Source: Cadophora sp. MPI-SDFR-AT-0126 (Eukaryota > Ascomycota > Leotiomycetes > Helotiales > Ploettnerulaceae). Taken from it: a DNA stretch of 64,000 nucleotides. Each line of letters opens with the position of its first letter. Within the stretch, counting starts at the first letter, position 1. Position numbers and translations under genes: made by a program. Under the pieces are notes generated by a model that was not told the DNA's origin, searched no databases, and worked only from the letters and a program-made list of their open reading frames with translations. Shown here in pieces: positions 10,991 to 23,750 of this stretch. The DNA lies in the NCBI GenBank assembly GCA_020747065.1, contig JAGMVK010000002.1:992001-1056000 (forward strand), given 5' to 3'.

Positions 10991-13333
10991 TCACCCCAAA
11001 ATACTCATCGCATCGTCCGAATCCTCCCCAGCTTCCTCTCCGTCCTTCTTCAACCTATGTATCTCCATACTCACCCTGGGAGCCAGCACCTGCATCTCCC
11101 TCATAAAAGGCTCCATCCTCTGTAACTCTACCCTCCTCCTCTTCTCCTCCTCACTAGGCATCCACTCTTCGTCCAACAGTCTCGCCGTCGTCTTTCTATC
11201 CCCCCTCGTCTCCTTGCCAATTCGACTTATCTCCCCAAAACTCCTCGCGATACTCCCAAGCGTCTGTAGAAGCATGAGATTGTCGCTTTCGATCTTGGAC
11301 ATCCGAGCGTCCATTTCCTTTTCGCGCAGACTCATGTTGCGTTTTGCGCGGCGTTCTTGCCGGCGCGTTGAAAGGACGCTGCTGCGGAGGGATTGCGTGG
11401 GTGAGCGGCGATTGGATTTGTTTTTGCTGCTGGAGGAGGTGGGCTGAGTGGCATCGTTGTCGGCGTCGGTATCGGAGTCGACGGATGTGGTGATTGAGCG
11501 GGGAGGGGTGTGTGTACTTTTAGCTGTCGATTCTGGCGAGTTAGGCGCTCCGGATCTAGACTGTCTTGAAGGATGCTGAAGCGGAAGGTCCATTTTAGTC
11601 ACATAGCCTGTGTATGGGGGCAGATTCGCTACAATCATGATTGGTGATAGTGTGTTGATTGTTGCCCTCCTTCGATGTCCATCTCCCGAGTGCAGTCCTC
11701 GCTTAGGATTTCGTGGGGGTGCTACAACATGCGTGGTGTTCTGGCCGACACTGGTACTTTTCGCTTCAGATAACGGCCGACGAGGACTAGAATGTGGCTG
11801 AACAGATTCAAGATCGCGGAGTTTCCTAGCTCTCACTTTCTCCTGGCGGCTTTGGCGGGTAACGAGAAGTGACTCCGTATTTCCATCCCGACTCGATGCA
11901 GTTCGTTTGACCGTCTCCTTGCTTCGAGGAACCGTGAGATGTTTTGTTCTTGGAGGAGGCGCAGTCCAAGGTCGACTAGGCATTCCATCTTGAGCTCCTG
12001 GATGGCTTGGAACATCGGCGGATAAGTGCGATATATGTGATCTTTGATTCACAACTTGAGGGCGGCCAACTGGGGAAGCATTATAACCGCGAACCGCAAT
12101 GCCATAAATAGCAGGAGGAGAGGGACATCCAGCCTCACTGTCGGCGGATTTTGTGGGCGAAGCTGGTGCTTCTTCCGCCGCTTTCTCAGCTAACATCGAT
12201 GCGATTGCAAGTTCTTTCTGAATGGAAACAGGAACTTTGGATATGCTCGAAGTTCGAGGAGGGAGATCGAGCTTCAGGGAACTGATCAGGGTGGCACTCG
12301 GTGCAGTGGAAACGCTGCTGATATTTCGCGAATGACCCATACCTGTACTGGCGAAAGACATTTGGCTGTAGATCGTACCGCCTGAATGACGGAGGTCTAC
12401 TCGTTGGCTGTCCTGATGATGCGTGGGAGAGACTGCGATATAGCTCCTCTGTGGTCGCTGGTCGTACCTAGCTGGAGATGGTTCCACTCTCGCTTGCCTT
12501 TTGTCGGATACCGAGTCCGGATGATACGCACTCATGATCCGGGTGGTATCAATACCATTCTTTTCTTTCTGTGAACGTGCCCCTGCACTCTGCGGACGAT
12601 ACCCATTTTCTACTGCCGAATCTCTGCTTCTTGTCTCAGGTCTGAAATTCGTTGATGCTGACTCTCGAACCTCAGCGACAGACTTGAGGACGGTAACGGC
12701 GCTTCTGTCTATGTTCATAGGAGGATGCGATCGGAGAGGATTTGGTGGATGAACAGGAGTCGGAGCTCTCGAGTGATCGTGTTCCATTGGGATCGATATT
12801 GCGATATGCCGTGCTCCACTTCGAGTTTGAGCAGCTACTGCGCTATCAGGAAGTTGCATGAGCCGTGGAGTCTTTGCTGATTTCTTCTGTTTTCCAAAAA
12901 ATCTGAAAGCAGTCTTCTTTAGTGGTGAGAGACTCTCTTCGTCATCCGAGGGGATGCTCATGAAATTGTTTGGCGGAGGGTCCCTGGTCATTAAGAAATC
13001 CGACAGAGCCTTCATGCTCTCTCGATTACTATGGAGCATGCTAGCATCCTGCGAAATCTGCGGTGCCTGCGAGCTCGTCCTCCTCGAATTCCTCCATGAT
13101 CTATCAGATATTCTCGAGTTCCACCGATTCAGCTGCGCCCCTTGAGCCGTGACGGATGTAATCCCTGGTGCAAACTCGGCGGGCACATATTCGTTGATTA
13201 CGGCCGGGATAATGGACGGTGTAGGGGCTCGAGTCGAGACTACCGATACCTCTCTACTGACTTGTACAGACTCATCTGAGAGCGATTTGACGTCCGCCGG
13301 CCGGGGAGCCTCTGATCTAACGGAAGTTTGCAT
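10991..13333 (-). CDS. Large disordered Ser/Arg-rich hypothetical protein
   Basis: One open frame of 780 aa without an internal intron; I do not recognise a family. Nearly all of it is low-complexity and rich in Ser, Pro, Arg and Thr, with many phosphorylatable RSxS and SP/TP sites (for example SPLKKTAFRFFGKQKK near residue 130). The only ordered-looking part is at the C-terminus, about residues 650-770: a basic stretch (RRQERRAKRNMSLREKEMDA) leads into a coiled-coil-like segment (RMSKIESDNLMLLQTLGSIA) and then EEEKRRRVELQRMEPFMREM. Such architecture is seen in fungal cytoskeletal or signalling adaptors, but no function should be inferred. The ATG at 13333 is the first in frame; a short upstream exon cannot be excluded. 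Confidence 0.75.
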   Translation of the reverse strand: MQTSVRSEAPRPADVKSLSDESVQVSREVSVVSTRAPTPSIIPAVINEYVPAEFAPGITSVTAQGAQLNRWNSRISDRSWRNSRRTSSQAPQISQDASMLHSNRESMKALSDFLMTRDPPPNNFMSIPSDDEESLSPLKKTAFRFFGKQKKSAKTPRLMQLPDSAVAAQTRSGARHIAISIPMEHDHSRAPTPVHPPNPLRSHPPMNIDRSAVTVLKSVAEVRESASTNFRPETRSRDSAVENGYRPQSAGARSQKEKNGIDTTRIMSAYHPDSVSDKRQARVEPSPARYDQRPQRSYIAVSPTHHQDSQRVDLRHSGGTIYSQMSFASTGMGHSRNISSVSTAPSATLISSLKLDLPPRTSSISKVPVSIQKELAIASMLAEKAAEEAPASPTKSADSEAGCPSPPAIYGIAVRGYNASPVGRPQVVNQRSHISHLSADVPSHPGAQDGMPSRPWTAPPPRTKHLTVPRSKETVKRTASSRDGNTESLLVTRQSRQEKVRARKLRDLESVQPHSSPRRPLSEAKSTSVGQNTTHVVAPPRNPKRGLHSGDGHRRRATINTLSPIMIVANLPPYTGYVTKMDLPLQHPSRQSRSGAPNSPESTAKSTHTPPRSITTSVDSDTDADNDATQPTSSSSKNKSNRRSPTQSLRSSVLSTRRQERRAKRNMSLREKEMDARMSKIESDNLMLLQTLGSIARSFGEISRIGKETRGDRKTTARLLDEEWMPSEEEKRRRVELQRMEPFMREMQVLAPRVSMEIHRLKKDGEEAGEDSDDAMSILG

Positions 13334-16113
13334 TGCGACTGAAGGATATATCAGTTTCTGCAGCTTGCCTTAGATTTCAAATTATAGATGCCATGGGATG
13401 CAACAAACGTACCTGGAAAAGTATCACCCCATTTCAAAGTGTTTGGAAGTTCAAACTACGCCGAGTTTTGCGGGATATCTTGAATTGATTCGACAAACGG
13501 AGAAAAGTGGCAGTGCTTTGATGTGTGGTACGGCAGTTCGGCGCAATGGGGGTAATGTCTGCGTCGGCCTATAGATTTATTATGAATGCAATGAAATGTT
13601 TCTGTGTTATGCTGCGATGCGGCTCGATAGTCAATTGAAATCTAGACTCAAGGAAAGTGCGATAGGGAATCGAGGTTGGGTAGACGACGTCAACGCCGCA
13701 GTATCTAGCCAGCAAAACAAAAAGTTCGGATGGCAGGCGCCGGAGTCGGCGCAATCCGTTCGCAAAACCAGGGTAAAAATGAGATATGAGAAATTGTTTC
13801 GAGGCCAGGGCTCCAGTTTCAACAGAAATAGAAAGGAGGGAACAATAATGCGAGGAAAAGGAGGTTGGGAGGGGATACAAAGAAGACATAGCAAATGTGC
13901 CGCTGCACTGTCACAGGGCTTGGAAGACGCTCGTCGTCACCTACTAAGTCCAAGGGCCCTGAGAGGCGCCAATCCAGTGATGATTTGCGACCTGCTTGCT
14001 TTCTGCATTAGCAGATACTCCTAGCGCCCAGGAAAGCCGCAGCTAACGCGGTATGATACGTCGAATTTCCCCGACGGCTGGGAGAGGGACCGATTTTGGT
14101 GATCGGCGTACTGCCCTCAGCCGTCTCTTGACGCCTTCGGGTCAAGGAGAAAGTCGTTGGGTACAGCATCAGATTATGTGTAACTTCGAAATTGATCCTT
14201 TCCTTCGTCGTACTCAGTGCTTATCAACTTCCACTGGTCACATGCCGGAGCAACATCCTGTTACTTGCAGGAGTCTGTGCGTGCCAACAGACTACCCCAC
14301 CAGAAAGCTCGGATATTTTGATGGACGCCGGTGTTGGAGGTGGTGTGGTGGTGTGGTGATGATGTCGCGGCTTGTCCTAGGCCATGGCGCTAGGAGCAAA
14401 CCAAGATCCTAGGGCGGATCAATAGAGATCTCCACTGCATGCCAGGTGGCCCAGGTCTCACAGCTGCAGCCCTGGGAAGGCCGGGATAATTTCCGGTATC
14501 GACAATCCACGTGGGGGAATATTCCGTAGTAGAATCAAAGGAGAGGGGAAAAAAAAAACAAAAATCAAGTACTCATCATACGGATGTGGTTGATCCCAAA
14601 AAAAAAAAGCAGCAAGTTGAAAGAACGAGATGGAAAGAGTATTGTTTGACGTGAGAAGCGGGACGAAAAGCCTCCAGCAGAGGGTGAGATGCGAGTGTTG
14701 AGGAAAGCATGTAGGGAATGAGCACCACTTGGATCCATGAACTCTATAGAAATGAGCCCGCGCCTCTTAAGTGATTGTGGAGGTGGAGCTGAGCTGGAAT
14801 TGCTCCTTTCGGCAACCAACGAAAAATAAGGTTCAAACTTGAATGCAGCTTGGGTTCAGCCAATGTAATTTACACATGTTAGCTAGGACTTGGCGCTCAT
14901 CAACAATGTTCAGACGACTAGTATTACCGCAAGGCTCTCTCGCAAGAGAGGCTTTCCCGAGAGATCTCTTTCGTTGCGTCTATACAACTCAAATTTAGAT
15001 ACCGCAGTCTACGTTCTGGCGAATGGAGAGCTCGGATTAGACTTGACACATATTCAAATTATCAAATGCCCTTGCACATTATCTACATTCCATGCATCCC
15101 CTCGATCTCTCTTTCATGCCTCTGTGATGAGAGACGCAAGCTTTTGCCAGCGTATCGGCGGTTCGACCGTCGCTCGGGCCCAGCATAAAAAAAAGTCCTA
15201 AAATTCGCAAAACAGAAATTATTGTATTTCAACATTCACTGAGCAAGTGTCAAAGAGGCTGGAAGTTCCATTAACGGAAGTCCGCCGCGCGAAGACACCT
15301 CGGCTCGTTTGCATAAGAGCTCGTCAACAATAGACACCACGCTCTGCAACCCACTTCTCTTCAATGGCCTCAACATTGGCTTGAAATGTCATCGCAAGAA
15401 GGTGTCATTTCCCATAAGACAGATATATCATGGATTCGCAGCGTGGCTCGACGCGCCCCGTTCTAAGCGAGATCTCTACTGACAACCTTTCGATATAAGC
15501 GACCATTTCTGGGTATAACTACCCTTTTGGGTTCTGCAGCTTTGCGCCCCTTCATGATGGATCGAAGTGGGTACGGTCGTCAATTCAGGTAGCGTATATG
15601 GTCTCGGGACCGATTAAATGACCCATTTAATTCCTTTCCAAGCCCACAGCCCGGTGAGTCTGAACCAAGAACCCCGCAGGCGAGAATGAAAAGGGGGTTG
15701 CAGTAAGCGAGTAAGCGAGGAGCCGTTGAGTGACACTCTCTGGTATCTTGGACGAAGTTGTGACCTCGTGGCTTAGGGTAAATACGCTAGATCGTTGCAA
15801 GGGAACAGCAGTCCGGGAATGCATGTCTAGAAAATGTGTTGGATCGTGAAGGAGTAATGTGTGGTCGCTTCAGGTTCTCATGTCATATATCAGGAGCGGG
15901 TTTTGCGTTGCTTCATCTCGGCCATCATCGGTGGCTAATACCTAGGTGATAACAGTACTCACTCCAGGACCAAACAGCATTAAATGCTTGATCCAAATGA
16001 TAACCCCGAATCTATGCTACGCTCGTAATGCCTCTATCAAATAATGCCCCATTCTTTTTCGACTAAACGCCGGACACAACATGGAGATGCTTCTGTGTGG
16101 TTCAAAAAACATG
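13334..16113. other. Gene-poor 2.8 kb stretch
   Basis: No open frame here has family resemblance or joins convincingly to another. The best candidates (13596-14024 plus, 14053-14412 plus, 14890-15201 plus) are short, lack domain-like composition and would need unsupported splicing. A-rich runs occur at about 14550-14610. It contains the 5' region of the disordered-protein gene and the 3' region of SEN1. Unannotated noncoding transcripts or a decayed element are possible, but I see no terminal repeats. Confidence 0.4.
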
Positions 16114-19100
16114 TCAATTTCGCTTCGGAGGCTTGCGCTGAATGAAAGGGTCAGCAGCGGGCTTAGGGCGTCGAGGTGGAGGAACAAGTCCTGGAGGTCG
16201 AGGTCGAGAAGTTGATGGTGGCTTCTTTGCTTGCTGAGCTTGGAGAGCGGCCTCAATGGCAGACATTTCAGTTCCTGGTGGCGGCGTTGGATGTGCCTGC
16301 GCTTGTTAGCTCTGGATACAGACAATGATTGAAGACAGTTTGATGTGCTTACCTTTTTGGATGGTCCTTGCCCTTGTTCGTCTTTGACATCAGACTCTCG
16401 TGGTCTCTTAGGATGGCTTCCATCTATACTACTTCCAGTAGCCTTGCGAACACCTGGCCTAATACCGAGCGCTCCTTTAGGTTTACCGCCAGAAACTGCA
16501 GCATGACCACCAACTCCAGTCAAAGAGGTTTTTCTTGAGCCAGCAAGACTGGGGGTTTCTGTCATCTCAATATCGTCGTCCTCGTCTCCTGCCTTTGGAC
16601 GAGAAGCAATGCGATCGTTGTTTGACAAAGAGGTTCGAGTTCCATTTGACGAGGAAGGTCGATCTTCACCTGGTGGAGGTTGTCGTGGTTGCCACGCTGG
16701 CTGGCCTCCACGGGACGTAGGCTTTGAAAAAAGCTCAATAACATTGCCGCTGGTATATCGTTTACGAGCCTTGGCATCCTCGATGAGTCTATTCCAAAAT
16801 TGGCCCTGCTGCAAGGATCGTGAATCACCGAGAACCCAAAGAGAAGATTTTGCACGAGTGAGTCCGACATTCATACGTCTGATATCTCCGAGGAAGCCTA
16901 TACCACCAGTAGCCTTGGCTCGAACGCAGGAAAATATGATGATTTCTCGTTCACGTCCTTGGAATGCGTCTGTAGTGTTGAATTCGATTTCTTCGAAGAT
17001 GTCATCGCCATACTTTCTGGCAAACCGCGCCTTCATCTCCGTCAGCTGAGCCTTGTAACTCGTGATGATACCAATTTTGCCCTTGAAATCAACGTTTCTA
17101 TAGTCCTCCTTCAACCTTGCGTAGAGTGCCAGTGCGGCATTCAGTTCTGGTACATTGATGAATGAGTGACCCTGGGCGTGCTTTGTCTGGACACCCTCGA
17201 CATCGAAGAATCGATACGGTCCAAGGATAGTGCTTGCGTGCCATGGTTGTTCTCTCAATTTATCCATGCCAGGACCATCGATCAGTCTACTATTGTAGAA
17301 TTGCTCTGATGGGAAGCTGCTGATCTCAGGGTGCATGCGGTATTGAGTATCAAGTAAGTGCACATCCTTTGGATGATTTTTTTGCATCCGAACAAACAAA
17401 CTTTGCTCATAACCAAAGCTCTGAGCAGATCTCGACAGAACAGTCGGTGGCAGTTGTTCGGGATCTCCGACCAGGATACATTTAGTGGCTCCGTACTTCA
17501 GTGGAATCAACGCACTGAGTTCGATACACTGTGCAGCTTCATCAATAATGACTGTCTCGAATTCGACATCGATGTTTCGGAACATGTCGTGGCCACTGCC
17601 ACTGAGTGTGGAGCAAAGAACATGAGCACCATCTATAATCTCCTGCTGGAATCGTCGTCGATTGATTTCATTTTGCCGTGTATAAGTGTTACCACTTTGT
17701 TTGTCCTCATCAATCTTGGCACCTATTGAGGCTTGCTTTCTCTTTAGGTCGTCAAATTCCCGTCGCAGATCACGCTCCTTCTTCGAATCATTGAGCTTGT
17801 GAGCCTCGTCCATCAGCGGCCTGATAACATTCAGGCGCTCCTTGATGAGCGCAGCGTCCTTGTGTAGTTTTTCGCGCTCGTTCAATAGTTTATTCTTCTC
17901 ACCATCAACCCCCTCAAGTTTCTTCTGGACTAGCTCGTCAAGCATGACTTCCTTAACCGCAGCATTGATCGCATCGCTTCTTCCAATCCGGATCACATTG
18001 ATCTTTTGACGAGGTCCGTTCAGTGGTTGAACTCCTTCCATCAGTCGAACGACCAATTCATCGACAGCAGCATTACTAGGAGCGCATATGAGAAGCTTCT
18101 TTTTCATTGGTACTTTCGCAGCTGGCTGGCCTTGAGCCACGGGCTTATGCTGGACCATGTGCGATGCTTGCTCTTTCAGAGTCTGGGTGAGAAGGCAACC
18201 AACCATGGCTACAATGGTCTTAGTCTTCCCAGATCCCGGAGGTCTGTGAATAAGTTAGTGCATACAGCCCTGAAAATATGTCAAAAACTAACCCTTGAAT
18301 CAGAGTGAAACCATCATTCTCGTTGGCCGATAGGATGGCTCGGGCTTGCCCTTTATTGAGCTTGTATGTGGATGCGTACGTTGAGATCTTTTCGTCAGAG
18401 TACTTCTGAATAGGAGATGGCTTGGCTTCCAAGATCTCACTACACAAGTCGTAGTACATCAAAGCACTCAGAGCCGCAAACTCGCGTTGAGTCGTCGTCA
18501 TGTCTGCAATCTTAACCGCATAGACCTTGCCATTTGGGACGAAGCTATTCAAAAGGACTGCTGTAGTTCCTCTACTAATGCTATATGTAACTTCAAGAGC
18601 ATCCTTCTTTCGAGTCGTGCGTTGGACTCGAGCCAAGCAATGCGGTGCAGACGTATTGTTGATTGGGTCTGCGGCCTGTGATAGAAGGACGATATCACGT
18701 TCAGACACCATGAGGTCTCGGTTCTTGGACATCGGCATACTCGTGCTCACTTCCATGAACTTATCGACCGACATGCGATTCAGAACCTTGATCTCTATAG
18801 GTTTGTAATTGTTCTCGTCCCGGGCTGTAACAAGAGAGCGCCACACTTCGGAAATGAGCAATGGCGCGAAGGTTGACCTGTAGAGGTCAAGGTCTAAGTA
18901 TTTGTTATCAATCTTCCGACAGACTGTGCTGCTGGGAGGAGTGTCGCTATCGTGGAATATGTCCCAGCTGAGAATTTCCTCGTATAATGGGTCCATGTTC
19001 GGTTCTACGCGAGCGCGAAGATCCTTAGCTGATCTTTGCACCTTGGTCTTCTTGACCGGGCCTTGGTTCATCTGCTTCAAGGCTCGTCGCCTACTTTCCT

Positions 19101-22100
19101 CATATTCAGACACCACCTTGGAAGTCTCTTTTCTTCGCTTCACAAGGGCGTTCGTCTCATCCTCGTCCTCGTCATCGTCTGAATCCTCGTCGGAGGATCC
19201 AACCATGATTTCACTCCGAATTGGAGCGTGGTCTTTGCCAGCAACGCCACCAATGCCCTTCAGACCAGAGCCTTCGCCTCTGATGGTTGCTGGCGCTCGA
19301 ATTGCTCTTGCTTTGGCGATTGCTTCGGCCTTTTGGCGCTCTCGTTCTTCTTGCATCTTGCGACGGTTTTCTCTGAAGGTTTCTTGAGCCTCAGCGGACA
19401 TGGTTATGTCTACTTTGACTTTGCTCAATGGTTGGAACGTGGAGACTGGCCCGCTCTTCGTAGTGCTCTTCTTCTCACTTTTTGGGGGTAGCCTTGGCTC
19501 ATGCTGCACGCCGCCTGCAGATCTTGACCATGAATCAAGTGAACCTTGAGTTCTGGGAATCGAGGAGACTTTGGAAACTTCGACGATTTCCGAAAAACCA
19601 TGAAGGTCATCTAGTGCTCTCTGTAGCTCGGCCTTTTGTTGCATAGTCATATTAGTCCTAACCGACCCATCAGATGTGCAAGCATTTCGGATATACTTGT
19701 CCGCAAAATCATGGACATCGACATTGTAATCTCCTAGGGCATGAAGAAGTTTACTCAGAAGCTTTGTGATGATACTGACAAGGTATCCATCTCTGAGTCG
19801 TAGCCAGGTTACCATTCCATTGATGTTGTTGCCAACAGTGGCCAAAACCTCCCTGATCGACTCTCTGGAAGACAGACTTCGTTCAGTAACTTCTTGCCCG
19901 TTGGGTGAAGGCGTAGAGCTTTGTAAAGCAGATGCGAAGACTGTATATTCATCGAAGAGTGCTTCAGCATACTCCATGACAGCGCGGCAGAAATCCTGCA
20001 TTTCTGCGGTGCTTTTGTTGACACTGGGCGACCATACTTCAGTAGATTCGAACGCCACATGCAGTGATCGCCATTGCGAGTGCCACCAATCCTTGATGAG
20101 GTACCGATCATGTTTTGAGAAATTTGAGCGGGCTCGAAGTACACCAGTATTACCAGCCAAGCCAGTGAGCACTTCACCGTTAATTTTGATCATGTATGGA
20201 ACAGGGCCAAAGGTCCGTACGCGAGTGACTTCTTTGACAGTTGAGTTTATCGAAGCTAGCATCGGGCTGAACGAGGTCTCAAGAAGATTTTGCAGGGCAT
20301 CTTGCCTAACATCTTCACCTGTCATGGCTTTGATGGCTCCCACAGTAGCCTCGCACACTCTTTGGTCGCAGGAAAGCAAAGTTGCAACCAATGGCTGAAT
20401 CATCGAAGAGTCTTGGGAGAATTGGGCCAGATCTAGGCTGGAAAAGTCGCTCAAGCGGTCAATAATTCGTGAAATGTTATCCATCAATTCATCCAAATCT
20501 TTGTTGAACTGCACCCGGTCTTTGGTCATCAACTCTGCCTTTTTTCTATCTTTCGGGTGAAATCGGTCGAGGCCAGCCAGTACTGCGGTAGCAGGGATGA
20601 TGCTCTTGGCCAGTTCGATATTGCCAGGTCGAAATATGTCCAGAACACCTTCCCAGATTGGTTGGGAATGACTTCTCAGACCACGCTGAACAGGTTGATC
20701 ATGTAGCAAATTGTCAAACTCAGCTCTGACACTCTTGCAATCCAGTGTGAGGGCATTCTTAATAACCGACATTCCAAGTGTTCTCAATGTCTGTTGTGCG
20801 GGTGTAATGTTGCCATCTTCCAAGTCTGCACATCCATCGACCATGTGCCGGTGCTTATTGACAAGTCCCATAAGCTCACTGATGACTATCAAAGACGTCG
20901 AAGGATTTATTTTGTATTCGGAGCTGACAAAGGTCTCCAACGTAAGGTTCAGCGCTCCCATACCAGCAGCACAACATGCGAGTCTCGTATCATCTGGGTA
21001 TCTATCGCTTTGAAATCGTTCCAGAAGATGGCGAAGTAGCGATCGGCAGGCGTCGTACCGATGATCCGTACTTATTGACTTTAGCAAGCCCGGAACCCAG
21101 GCTATCGGAGGGGATTCAGCTATCTTATCAAAGAACTCAGCATTCATAAGTAATCTTTCAAATCCAGGACTCTGGAAGATGCAATCGATTACTGTGCCCG
21201 GAGAGATGGTTTCCATAGCCGACCAGAAAACTTTAGGGGCCTTGGTAAGAAGTCCGCTAAGGGCATTGATAACAAGTTGAACGATTGTTCCAGAGCTAGC
21301 GGCCAAGTGTTGAAGTGCAAGGCGGTATATGTCTGGCTGAACTTCCATACCACGCAAACGATGAGTAATAAGATCTTGGTCCATTTTCTCCAGCATGAGC
21401 AAGAAGGCCTTCCAGAACACGATGATATCTTCTGGTGCGACAGAAAGATTGGCCACATGCACGATGGCTTCAGCAAGATTATCATTAACAACCCAGTCGA
21501 AAGTCTTTGCTGTCAGTTTGTCCGTCATTTTTTGCCAGCAAGTCGCTGCAAATCGGTGTCGGTAAAAATTTCTACTGAACAGAAACCGTGCCATCGCAGG
21601 TAACATATCACCAAGTCTGAGAACCTTTCGCTGTTGGACTTGTTCAAAAACATAATCGAAGTGCTTCGCAAGTCTCGAATCGTCTCGATGATAATCAGCA
21701 CAGCAGAGAGATTCGTAGATAGCCATAAGCGCGGCCGTGTCATGTTTCGCAAGGTAGGATTGGTTGCGACCTTGAGGTTCTACCGCTCTGAGAATTTCTT
21801 CGCCCGATTTCAAGCCACTGTCGATTCTTTGGAAGTCGAGTGCGTTAATTCGATTTGCAAGTTCTTCAACTACCTCGTCGTCGTATCGTCTGGAGTGAGT
21901 TAGTACCAGAGGCAATAATCTACCCTCAAAACCTACTCGGATAGCCATTTGAAATGCTCCTTGCGTCCACGATGCCAATTAAACACGCATTTGTCGCATG
22001 TCTTCAGGAGATGGTCCAAAGCCGCAGAATAATCCTCCCGCGCCTTCCCCGCAACATCTTCATTGATTCCAAGAATCTGAGAATATCGGTATGCCACCGT

Positions 22101-22408
22101 GTATCTCTTCTTGGAGTCTTGTATCAATTCCTTCTTAGTTGCTTGACTCATGCCCTCCTCTGGCTCGTTCGGCTGATCATAGTCAACATTGTCGTCATCG
22201 GATCGTTTGGGGCAGAACCAGTGGGCGTCCGAAGGGAAACTCTTGAGCTCACTATCAATTCGAAAGTCAGTAAAACGTATTTTCAGCAGCAGAAGCCATA
22301 GATGTAGTACGCAGGCACGGATCACGAGACAGAGTGTTCTTGAGTAGGGAGGGCGTTTGCATACCCATCAAGCTCTTGGAGCTGGTCCCACAGTTCCTCT
22401 TCCCTCAT
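16114..22408 (-). CDS. SEN1: Sen1-type RNA/DNA helicase
   Basis: Sen1 (senataxin orthologue) is a nuclear superfamily 1B 5'-3' helicase that ends noncoding transcription and resolves R-loops. Exons on the minus strand are 22365-22408, 21937-22251, 18293-21889, 16353-18243 and 16114-16296, giving 2009 aa, the usual size. The N-terminal half (from about residue 90) is the helical Sen1 N domain. The helicase core shows the Q-motif region (LNKGQARAILSA), Walker A GPPGSGKT at 1319-1326, APSNAAVDELV, Walker B VIIDEAAQ near 1550, GDPEQLPPTVLS, QYRMHPEIS, TTDAFQGRERE and NVGLTRAKSSLWVLGD. The inter-domain linker has an acidic run (DEDSDDDEDEDE), a possible interaction tail. The C-terminus, only reached by the last splice, is proline/lysine-rich and ends PFIQRKPPKRN. 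The intron inside the Walker A glycine codon is supported on both sides. Confidence 0.95.
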
Positions 22409-23750
22409 GGCAAAAACCGACCGTCTGCTAGGACCAAATCATCTGGGGAGGGTCTGTCTTGCAGCACAGACTACAGTCAAGCGTTGTGTGAAGATGGTAA
22501 AGGGGGTAAAAATCAATGTTGGATGTTGATGATGGAATGTGGTTCAGGAAGAAAGAAAAATCAAGCTCAGAAGAAAGATTTTGATCCTGGGCTGAGAGCG
22601 CTATTCCTGGAGTCAATATTACAATGTAGGTGAAAAAGTAGGCAAGAGCTAGAGATTGTGGCAGATGGTGAAGCTGAATCTCAAGTTCACCAAAATATTG
22701 AAGTCGTTTTCGGAGGACGCGAGCCACCAGATCGCGCTTCCCGATTTTATGCGGGACTACAGTAGCCCCTTCAGCCTTGCGACAAGGCTACGCGAGGCTG
22801 TAGTCGTCTCATGCAAAGTTGTCAAATGTTCGAAGCTAAGAAATGTTATTAATTGAATGACTTATCCTCCTATCATTGCAAGTCGGGAAACAAGATAAGA
22901 ATTGGTACGGCAGATACTATTCGAACAACACTCGGATACACTCCACGCTGTCAGGTATCTCCCTGGACGAGCCTGGATTGTCAACGACATCAGACTAATT
23001 TACACCAAATCTAGAAACTGTACTTTTCCAATTAGATCAAGGAATTGTACCAGTCAAAGTGAAGTGCCAAGTTGTTGTTTCCCATTGCAAGACCGAGGAA
23101 CCATTTGCGCCCCACCCTTCTCATCTGGCGCCTTTCCACATCTTCAGCAGGCATTCAGGTAACAATAGTCCTCTGTGATGCGTAGGTTTGAGAGAAATGG
23201 GCAATATCACCCACATTTCGACGCACGACCATCGACCTTGCGGATTGCTTGTGGGAAGGAATTCCACCAGCGCTGCATGTATCTTTTTGACTTCGGTCAT
23301 TTGGCATCTCCTTCCTTGGACGACCCAGAAATGTTTCAAGAATGGCTGGGGACATCATACTGTCACCTCATGGCATCTCAAAAATAAAAGAAATGTAGCA
23401 TACATGCAAATGACTTTCTAGGTATGTTTCTTCATAGACTTGCGCGCTCGGTATTTCTCTGTTTTGGTTCGGCTAAAAATTGGGAAGCCGAAACTTCTAG
23501 TGCCCAGACCCAAAGCTAATTCGGATCCACGGGAAGAATGACGCAGCGCGTCATCGAGCATGATAGCCGCAATTATATTTTTTCTTGTTGTATTTGTTGT
23601 CGTCTACGTAGATTTCTTCCTAGATTCCTTATAGCCTCGAATTGGTTGATTTTGATCTCGGGTTTGCTGCACCGATCTTCCCTCGCTTCAATACTGTCCT
23701 TCCGAATCATCGACACGGTCGACGTCCCACATCCTATATCCAAAATTATA
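22409..23750. other. Divergent intergenic region with a nested hairpin
   Basis: This 1.34 kb stretch separates SEN1 (minus) from the Sfk1-like gene (plus). I see no convincing gene. It contains a 51-base nested inverted repeat at 22755-22805, described separately. Confidence 0.45.
22755..22805. repeat. Nested inverted repeat
   Basis: The outer arms gactacag (22755-22762) and ctgtagtc (22798-22805) pair perfectly. Inside them agccttg (22773-22779) and caaggct (22783-22789) pair around a three-base loop. The element could form a forked hairpin about 51 bases long in DNA or RNA. Confidence 0.6.

Noticed and set aside
13596..14412. Two plus-strand frames of 142 and 119 codons
   Set aside because: Composition is unlike the neighbouring genes' coding sequence, competing frames overlap on the other strand, and no splice joins them sensibly.
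19766..20398. Open frame of 210 codons on the plus strand
   Set aside because: It lies opposite SEN1 coding sequence, has no domain-like composition and follows the codon pattern of the other strand; it is a shadow.
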